In this document: in pieces, positions 59,067 to 64,000 of the stretch
Layout of the letters: each line of letters begins with the position of its first letter
Position numbering within the stretch: the stretch's first letter is position 1
NCBI RefSeq assembly: GCF_900115775.1
Contig: NZ_FOXS01000001.1
Location: 992,001 to 1,056,000, forward strand
DNA: 64,000 bases
Source: Hymenobacter arizonensis
GTDB taxonomy: Bacteria > Bacteroidota > Bacteroidia > Cytophagales > Hymenobacteraceae
Direction of reading: 5' to 3'
Made by a program: the position numbers and the translations under genes
The notes under the pieces: model-generated
The model's input: the letters and a program-made list of their open reading frames with translations, nothing else
The model's database searches: none
Told to the model about the DNA's origin: nothing

Positions 59067-59762
59067 ATGCACACCTTTTATGCTCCCGACCTCAACGGCC
59101 CCACTTTCACCTTGCCCGAAGACGAAAGCAAGCATGCCGTGCGCGTGCTGCGCCTCGGGGTCGGCGATGCCGTGGAGCTGCTCGACGGCCGGGGCGGCCG
59201 CTACGCGGCTGCAGTAGCCGATGCCAACCCCAAGCGCTGCCAGCTGCGCATTGGCCACCACGAAACGGTGGCGCCCCGCTCCTACTTCACGCACGTGGCC
59301 GTGGCACCCACCAAAAACCTCGACCGCATGGAGTGGTTCGTAGAAAAAGCCGTGGAGGTCGGCGTGGAACGAATTACCTTCCTGCGCAGTGCCCGCTCCG
59401 AGCGACGGGAGCTGAAACTGGAGCGGCTAGAGAAAATTGCCATCAGTGCCATGAAGCAGTCGGGCCAGGCGTGGCTGCCGCAGTTGGATGAAATGACCGA
59501 TTACGCGGCTTTTGTGGCTGATGCAACTCCCGAAACCACATTCATTGCCCACTTAGAGGAAGGCGAGCGCACAGCGCTAACGCAGGTGGCAGCGGCTGGA
59601 GCGGGCTGCTGCGTGCTTATTGGGCCGGAGGGTGATTTTACGCCAGCAGAAATTGCCTTGGCGTTGAGCCGCGGCATTCGGCCTGTTACACTAGGCGAAT
59701 CGCGCCTGCGGACGGAGACGGCGGCATTGGCAGCGGCATTTACGGTTCACCTAGTTAGGTAG
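59067..59762 (+). CDS. rsmE: 16S rRNA m3U1498 methyltransferase
   Basis: RsmE methylates N3 of U1498 in 16S rRNA. The 231-residue protein has the N-terminal PUA-like part (MHTFYAPDLNGPTFTLPEDE, SKHAVRVLRL) and the C-terminal SPOUT domain with its trefoil knot: APTKNLDRMEWFVEKAVEVG, KIAISAMKQSGQAWLP, the SAM-binding VLIGPEGDFTPAEI and VTLGESRLRTETAALA. All are canonical. A TTnnTTTG sequence ends 4 bases before the ATG, reminiscent of a -7 element and of the leaderless arrangement seen for the LtaS-like gene and mtaB, but its second base is T rather than A. Confidence 0.96.
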   Translation: MHTFYAPDLNGPTFTLPEDESKHAVRVLRLGVGDAVELLDGRGGRYAAAVADANPKRCQLRIGHHETVAPRSYFTHVAVAPTKNLDRMEWFVEKAVEVGVERITFLRSARSERRELKLERLEKIAISAMKQSGQAWLPQLDEMTDYAAFVADATPETTFIAHLEEGERTALTQVAAAGAGCCVLIGPEGDFTPAEIALALSRGIRPVTLGESRLRTETAALAAAFTVHLVR

Positions 59763-59895
59763 CTAGCAGTGATAGTAATTTTTTCTTCACGTGGACAGTA
59801 AGAATAATGTACTATTTAGTTGATGTTCTTATTTGCTTCACAACTGTGTAAAATATCTACTAAACTCAAGAGGCGGGTTTCGACAGTAGCACTTA

Positions 59896-60606
59896 TCATA
59901 TTTCCCAATATTTGATGCGGGATTGACCAGTAAATTCTTTGAAATAAAATATTTCAAATGCAATTCGAAGCAAGACATGTTGCACTGAACTTGCATCGAG
60001 AATTGTGGTATAGGGCAAGAATAGAATGAATTTATCACCGTTGTCGTAGAGCCTAAAGCCTAGCGATTTGATATTTCTTATTTGCTTTTTGGTCAACAGA
60101 TAATTTTCGGCATGACGCTTTACTTCAGGTAGCGTAATCATTACGGTCCTTCTAACTCTATTTACCACGATATTGAATCGCTCGGCCTGATTAAAAACGA
60201 ATGTGAATGATTCAATCTGTTTGTCCAGTAGCCTACGCAAGGCGTCATTCAACGCGGTTGCCTTCGGGGAGGCAGACGGCTTAACTGGTGGACGCTCAAA
60301 CTCAACAAGTTGCTTCTGAACTGCTAAAATTTGCTCAGCATAGAATTTCTGGCTGCCTATACTCGTTTGGGAGCCCATGCTTTCTTCAAGCATTTGTAGC
60401 AACCGAATGACTCGCTCATTTTCATCGTGTCGGCCGTCGTGCAAGTTGAGCAGGGTTTGCAGCCGTTGGTTGACAAGCGTCACTCCTTTTGAGAGTCGGC
60501 GCGCTGTGCCGTAATCATCCTCAGCTATGCATTCCGCCAACTGCGCGGTTAATAAACCGCGTTCAGCCTCATAATACCTTATGATTTTCTGAAGTTTTGT
60601 GCTCAT
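59896..60606 (-). CDS. Unknown AT-rich protein with N-terminal helical region
   Basis: A 236-residue protein from MSTKLQKIIRYYEAERGLLT. I do not recognise it. Residues 1-110 are helical and charged, probably a coiled coil (AQLAECIAEDDYGTARRL, ENERVIRLLQMLEESM, FYAEQILAVQKQLVEF). Residues 125-236 mix strands and helices (FNIVVNRVRRTVMITLPEVK, SLGFRLYDNGDKFILFLPY). There is no signal peptide or membrane segment. Its GC content is visibly lower than rsmE and the genes around, and it stands alone between rsmE and a gene-poor stretch. These suggest an acquired gene. Confidence 0.65.
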   Translation of the reverse strand: MSTKLQKIIRYYEAERGLLTAQLAECIAEDDYGTARRLSKGVTLVNQRLQTLLNLHDGRHDENERVIRLLQMLEESMGSQTSIGSQKFYAEQILAVQKQLVEFERPPVKPSASPKATALNDALRRLLDKQIESFTFVFNQAERFNIVVNRVRRTVMITLPEVKRHAENYLLTKKQIRNIKSLGFRLYDNGDKFILFLPYTTILDASSVQHVLLRIAFEIFYFKEFTGQSRIKYWEI

Positions 60607-60898
60607 TCTGGAAGTCAACCCAATTTTAGGCTTACCATACAAGCTTAGGGTTTTGCCTTCAATATCCGCGAAAAAAATACTTTTAATTAGCCTATCCTCT
60701 AGTCACGAGGCAACAAAAACGAATAACTTGTTGTGACTCTAGCTTGCCCGCCGCAACATTCACTAGCCAAGCAAACTTGAGGTACTGCTTTCGACCTAAG
60801 CTGCTGTGAGCGTGCCGCAGTATCGCACCTATAGCTTGTGGACACATGCCTGAAGACTATCCAACAACCTATGACCAGTAGACAGCACGTGCGGCTGG

Positions 60899-61627
60899 CT
60901 AGTTGGTCACCGATGCCACATGACTATTGGCCCATTGTGCTTTATTCGGAACAACAGCATCATGCAGCAGTTGCCGGATAGAGACTAAGTGGGCCATCAA
61001 AGCCAGCGGAACCACGCAAGCGGGCAGCCAGACGAAAGGGAAGTATTGGATAGCTACGTTTGGCTGCGAGAAAGCAAACTGTTGAAACGGAGAAGGTGCC
61101 GACAGCACTGCGTTCACCACAATGGCTACCAGCAAGCCCAGACAAATGAAATTCCAGGCCAGCAAGGCCTTGCGTCCCAACCGCTTATTGACAAAGCCAA
61201 AGTAAAACACAGCCGGTGCGCTCAGGCCTGAGAGAATGTCCCAGTTGCGGCCCTCAAAGGTCATGAGCTCCGGCACCGCGCCGTGCAGGTACAGCCAGTA
61301 TAAAACTAGTTCTACCGGCACCCGAACTATATGGAGCAGCATCAAAACTTCAATGCGAAGCCCCTTCAAAAATGCCTGTCCCCGCGTAGTAATAAAGAGC
61401 GTCGCAATGGCCAGCATCGGCAGCCCCACCATCAGCAAGAAGAAAGGCGGCAGCGTATTCGTGGCCGTATAAAACCCGCTCAAGCCAGCCACGCCCTGAA
61501 CCAGTAGCCACAGCAGCACCAATCCGAGCACCCGCCGGGACTCATGAGCGGCTCGGTAGAAAAGCCAAACCGTCAAGCCTGTGGTGAACACGAAAGTGAT
61601 ACCAATGTAAGCGGGTAGGTTTTCCAT
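60899..61627 (-). CDS. Multi-pass membrane protein downstream of a Crp/Fnr gene
   Basis: A 243-residue protein from MENLPAYIGITFVFTTGLTV with about seven membrane helices (ITFVFTTGLTVWLFY, VLGLVLLWLLVQGVAGLSGF, PPFFLLMVGLPMLAIATLFI, FICLGLLVAIVVNAV, FPFVWLPACVVPLALMAHLV). No enzyme motif is apparent; the closest impression is a small Bacteroidetes family of unknown membrane proteins. An in-frame ATG twelve bases further upstream is also possible. It follows the Crp/Fnr regulator on the same strand with a 76-base gap, a common arrangement for a regulator and its target. Confidence 0.78.
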   Translation of the reverse strand: MENLPAYIGITFVFTTGLTVWLFYRAAHESRRVLGLVLLWLLVQGVAGLSGFYTATNTLPPFFLLMVGLPMLAIATLFITTRGQAFLKGLRIEVLMLLHIVRVPVELVLYWLYLHGAVPELMTFEGRNWDILSGLSAPAVFYFGFVNKRLGRKALLAWNFICLGLLVAIVVNAVLSAPSPFQQFAFSQPNVAIQYFPFVWLPACVVPLALMAHLVSIRQLLHDAVVPNKAQWANSHVASVTN

Positions 61628-61703
61628 GGCGTGGGGCATTGAATGAGTTGCCACGCAAAGGAAAAGGAGTACACACAAGACTCACTTGTCAAATGACAAG
61701 AAA

Positions 61704-62294
61704 TCATTTCAGCGCACTATTCTTCGAACCAGCCCGAATGCGGCTCAATGAGCTGTCGGTGATGCCTAGGTATGAAGCAATGCTTTTGAGTGGTGCGTGT
61801 TGCACCACTTCCGGGTTCTCTTTCAAAAGGCGCTCGTAACGCTCCGTAGCCGATTCAGTAATCATGGCCAGCATGCGACTTTTGAGCCCTGCGTAGCCTT
61901 TCACCAGCAGCGACCGCCCAAACTCGCGGAACTCCTCCCGCGAATGAAACAAGCCATTCAGCTCCTGGAAGGTGATGAACCATCCCGTGCAATCGGTGAG
62001 GGCCTGCATATTCTCCTGCGAGGGAATCCGATTGAAAAACGACGAAACTTCGAACACTACCTGGCCGCCGCCATAAAAGGCGGTGGTAACTTCGTCGCCT
62101 GCTGGGTTGTGGGCAAAAGCCCGCATAAAACCAGTGTCCAGAAAAAAGTACTCGTCGCTGATTTTACCGGCTCGCAGGAAAAAATCATTCTTCCCGACGC
62201 GCAAGCTCGCAAAACTGCCGGCGATTTCCCGAGCTTGCTGCGGAGCAATGCGGCCGGTACTTTGCAGGAACTGGATTAGCTTTTCGCTCGCCAT
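61704..62294 (-). CDS. Crp/Fnr-family transcriptional regulator
   Basis: A 196-residue regulator from MASEKLIQFLQSTGRIAPQQ. Residues 25-120 form a cyclic-nucleotide-binding-type beta roll (FFLRAGKISDEYFFLDTGFM, GDEVTTAFYGGGQVVFEVSS), but the phosphate-binding GE...RSA motif is missing, so it probably does not bind cAMP. The C-terminal winged HTH is the Bacteroidetes type (APLKSIASYLGITDSSLSRI). No cysteines for an Fnr Fe-S cluster are seen. Such regulators in this phylum respond to varied signals. The membrane-protein gene downstream is a likely target. Confidence 0.9.
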   Translation of the reverse strand: MASEKLIQFLQSTGRIAPQQAREIAGSFASLRVGKNDFFLRAGKISDEYFFLDTGFMRAFAHNPAGDEVTTAFYGGGQVVFEVSSFFNRIPSQENMQALTDCTGWFITFQELNGLFHSREEFREFGRSLLVKGYAGLKSRMLAMITESATERYERLLKENPEVVQHAPLKSIASYLGITDSSLSRIRAGSKNSALK

Positions 62295-62471
62295 TTTATT
62301 AGGTCGTCGCAGCGGAGTTGAACCGAAACCCTGACACGAAGTAAGGGCAAGATGGCACAAATCGCCGCTTGCAACTTCCTCCAACGCGGCGAGTCTCTGC
62401 GACAGGCCTGAACTTTACGGGGCAAGGCTTACTTTGTAAAAAGAGCAGGCCAGCCCTGCCATTCTGAAAAC

Positions 62472-63134
62472 ATGCTTAAAAACCTGCTTTTATCGGCGTT
62501 CCTGCTGCTGTCCCTCACCGCTGCCGGCCCCAACTATAGCTTCAAGATTGCCAAGCTGCACTACGGTGGCGGGGGCGACTGGTATGCCAACAAAACATCC
62601 TTGCCCAACCTCATTCAGTTCTGCAACCAGACGCTGAAAACCAACATTGCCCCCGAGGAGGCCACCGTGGAGCTCGACGCCCCCGAACTGCTCACCTACC
62701 CCTTCATCCACATGACGGGCCACGGCAACGTGACCTTCACGGCCTCGGAGGCCAAGAACCTGCGGCGTTACCTCATTGGCGGCGGCTTCCTGCACATCGA
62801 CGACAACTACGGGCTGGATAAATTCATACGCCCCGAAATGAAGAAGGTGTTTCCCGAGTTGGAGTTTGTGGAACTCCCCTTTTCCCACCCTGTCTACCAC
62901 CAAAAGTTTTCCTTTCCGCGGGGCTTGCCCAAGGTGCACGAGCACGAAGGCAAACGAGCTCAGGGCTTTGGCTTGCTCTACAAGGACCGCCTGGTGTGCT
63001 TTTATAGCTACGAGTGCGACCTCGGCAACGGCTGGGAGGACATCGGCACCTACCCCGAAGACACGCCGGCCGCCCACGATGCGGCCCTGCGCATGGGCGC
63101 CAACCTGGTGGCTTATGCCCTTACTCAGAACTAA
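62472..63134 (+). CDS. Exported DUF4159 protein
   Basis: A 220-residue protein with a signal peptide (MLKNLLLSAFLLLSLTAAGP). The DUF4159 domain follows: YSFKIAKLHYGGGGDWYANK, LPNLIQFCNQTLKTNI, FIHMTGHGNVTFTASE, LIGGGFLHIDDNYGLDKFIR and VFPELEFVELPFSHPVYHQK. The GATase-like fold of this family (GGGFLHIDD) is known, with no proven activity; members sit in the periplasm or as part of larger membrane proteins. It is a single gene convergent with the 191-residue protein gene on the other strand. A TTnnTTTG box lies about 40 bases upstream. Confidence 0.9.
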   Translation: MLKNLLLSAFLLLSLTAAGPNYSFKIAKLHYGGGGDWYANKTSLPNLIQFCNQTLKTNIAPEEATVELDAPELLTYPFIHMTGHGNVTFTASEAKNLRRYLIGGGFLHIDDNYGLDKFIRPEMKKVFPELEFVELPFSHPVYHQKFSFPRGLPKVHEHEGKRAQGFGLLYKDRLVCFYSYECDLGNGWEDIGTYPEDTPAAHDAALRMGANLVAYALTQN

Positions 63135-63190
63135 AACAAGCGCTTAAGCAGCCAATAAACTATCTAGCGCCCTTTAACCACTATCCGCGG

Positions 63191-63766
63191 CTAGTACTTG
63201 CGCTGAAAGATTTCGCCAAGAATAAAAGCGGCGCGTGCGCTTTCGGGACGCGCGAGCATTTGGCGCACCGTTTCGTTTAGCGGAGAAACAGCGGGCGCAT
63301 CGGTGGGCTGCCGGTTACGTAACGCCGGGGTTTCGGACGAAGCCCGGGGCAAAGCCGCCGAACGACGAATGGGCGGACCCAAATGAGTGTGCGGGCGGGC
63401 CGTGGCCGGGGCTTCCAATGATACCTGGCGCACAGTGGTGCGCTCTTGCGAGCGCGCGGGCCGGGCAGTTTCCCGGGGCATTTTGCGGCCACCTGGCGTG
63501 CGTGGAGCCGTGGGTTGGGGCAGCGTTTCGGCGGGGCGCGGGGCGGGCACTGGCGCTTCGGTACTTGGCTCCCCGGCGTTTCGGGATTGCATCTGTTTCA
63601 GCAATTCCTGGAAAGTAGCGGTGGGGAGTTCCGGCGCCACATTGCCGGGGCGGCGGGGCCGTTCCTGGCTTTCCCGCGCGGTGTTTTCGCGCGCTTTCGC
63701 TATCAAGCGAAACACGAAAACCCCGATACCAATAAGTATCCAAAGCAGGGTGTATACCTTTTCCAT
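63191..63766 (-). CDS. Membrane-anchored disordered protein with conserved C-terminus
   Basis: A 191-residue protein: an N-terminal membrane helix (MEKVYTLLWILIGIGVFVFR), a long Pro/Arg/Ala-rich middle (PRPAETLPQPTAPRTPGGRK) that is probably disordered, and a final segment LARPESARAAFILGEIFQRK that I recall as a recurring C-terminal motif in Bacteroidetes proteins of this layout. The function is unknown. It begins 27 bases after the acyltransferase stop on the same strand, so the two probably share a transcript. Confidence 0.75.
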   Translation of the reverse strand: MEKVYTLLWILIGIGVFVFRLIAKARENTARESQERPRRPGNVAPELPTATFQELLKQMQSRNAGEPSTEAPVPAPRPAETLPQPTAPRTPGGRKMPRETARPARSQERTTVRQVSLEAPATARPHTHLGPPIRRSAALPRASSETPALRNRQPTDAPAVSPLNETVRQMLARPESARAAFILGEIFQRKY

Positions 63767-63793
63767 AGCAGGAAGATAAGGCCGAATACGCGG

Positions 63794-64000
63794 CTAGCGC
63801 ACGCCCTTCTCCGGGAAGCGCCCGGTTTTGGTGCGGTAGTAGGCTTTGATTTTGGCTTCGTCGGCCTCGTAGTCGCCCGTTGGGTACACTGCTTCGCCAA
63901 TGCCGGCTTCTTTTTGCTTGTAGTCGAGGTAGCCCAAACGGATGGGAACGCCCGCACCCAAGGCAGCAAAATAGTAGCCCTTACGCCAGCGCGGCTGGTA
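63794..64000 (-). CDS. Lysophospholipid (1-acylglycerol-3-phosphate) acyltransferase, C-terminal end (cut by window edge)
   Basis: Only the last 68 residues are in the window. They read YQPRWRKGYYFAALGAGVPI, RLGYLDYKQKEAGIGEAVYP and TGDYEADEAKIKAYYRTKTG before the stop TAG at 63794. The WRKGYY.AA..AGVPI..GY.DYK..EAGIG pattern is typical of the PlsC-like acyltransferases that place the second fatty acid on glycerolipids. The HX4D active site lies beyond the window edge, so the call rests on the C-terminal part alone. Confidence 0.78.
   Translation of the reverse strand, partial: YQPRWRKGYYFAALGAGVPIRLGYLDYKQKEAGIGEAVYPTGDYEADEAKIKAYYRTKTGRFPEKGVR

Overview
The window looks like chromosomal DNA of a GC-rich Bacteroidetes, most likely Hymenobacter or a close Cytophagales relative. 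The evidence is direct: a SusC/SusD pair, type III glutamine synthetase, a Nif3-zinc-ribbon pair, a PF14121-type porin, and about a dozen perfect copies of the Bacteroidetes -7 promoter element TAnnTTTG in front of genes. I see no rRNA, tRNA, CRISPR array, phage module or transposase. Most genes are housekeeping, so the interest lies in starts, promoters, repeats and a few poorly understood proteins.

Layout. 1-5.2 kb: ispG (cut by the window edge), two periplasmic thioredoxin-fold proteins, a quinone oxidoreductase, a PAS-only protein and two unknowns. 5.3-11.9 kb: glnN, an LtaS-like membrane sulfatase-fold enzyme, mtaB and an XRE regulator with an operator-like site over its own promoter. 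12-16.8 kb: a MacB/FtsX-type permease divergent from a secreted protein usually mislabelled asparagine synthetase B, then an SRPBCC membrane protein and a PAP2 phosphatase. 16.9-20.7 kb: a GH2 enzyme, a decayed small gene, and the Fe-S pair mrp-nifU. 20.9-28.2 kb: a secreted M14 peptidase and a susC-susD operon. 28.2-29.1 kb: a gene-free, structured stretch upstream of susC. 29.1-35 kb: a SET-domain protein, fumarylacetoacetase, miaE, a porin and lpxK. 35-41.8 kb: two tandem exported ferritin-like proteins, a SMUG2-like glycosylase, nif3, a zinc-ribbon coiled-coil protein and a helical-repeat protein.

41.8-51.8 kb: pabB-like and miaB, then a compact run of AT-rich small membrane gene, sigma-54 activator, lptE, TPR-like protein, secG, groES and groEL, linking outer-membrane assembly, secretion and chaperonin functions. 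52-64 kb: a POT peptide transporter, an AraC regulator, pckA, a Tat cupin, a membrane-tailed SDR, rsmE, an AT-rich unknown, a Crp/Fnr regulator with a membrane protein, a DUF4159 protein, and the end of a lysophospholipid acyltransferase gene.

Non-coding structure is unusually rich. Several kinds of large intergenic palindrome occur (arms of 25-60 bp, some nested). Two arrays of degenerate 7-bp units sit directly on the start codons of nif3 and lptE. Two genes (the LtaS-like gene and mtaB) have a -7 box so close to the start codon that their mRNAs should be leaderless. I did not find a self-contained new defence or mobile system. The best leads are the heptad arrays, the leaderless promoters, the cysteine-elbow secreted protein beside the permease, and the sigma-54 activator in the lptE-secG-groESL run.
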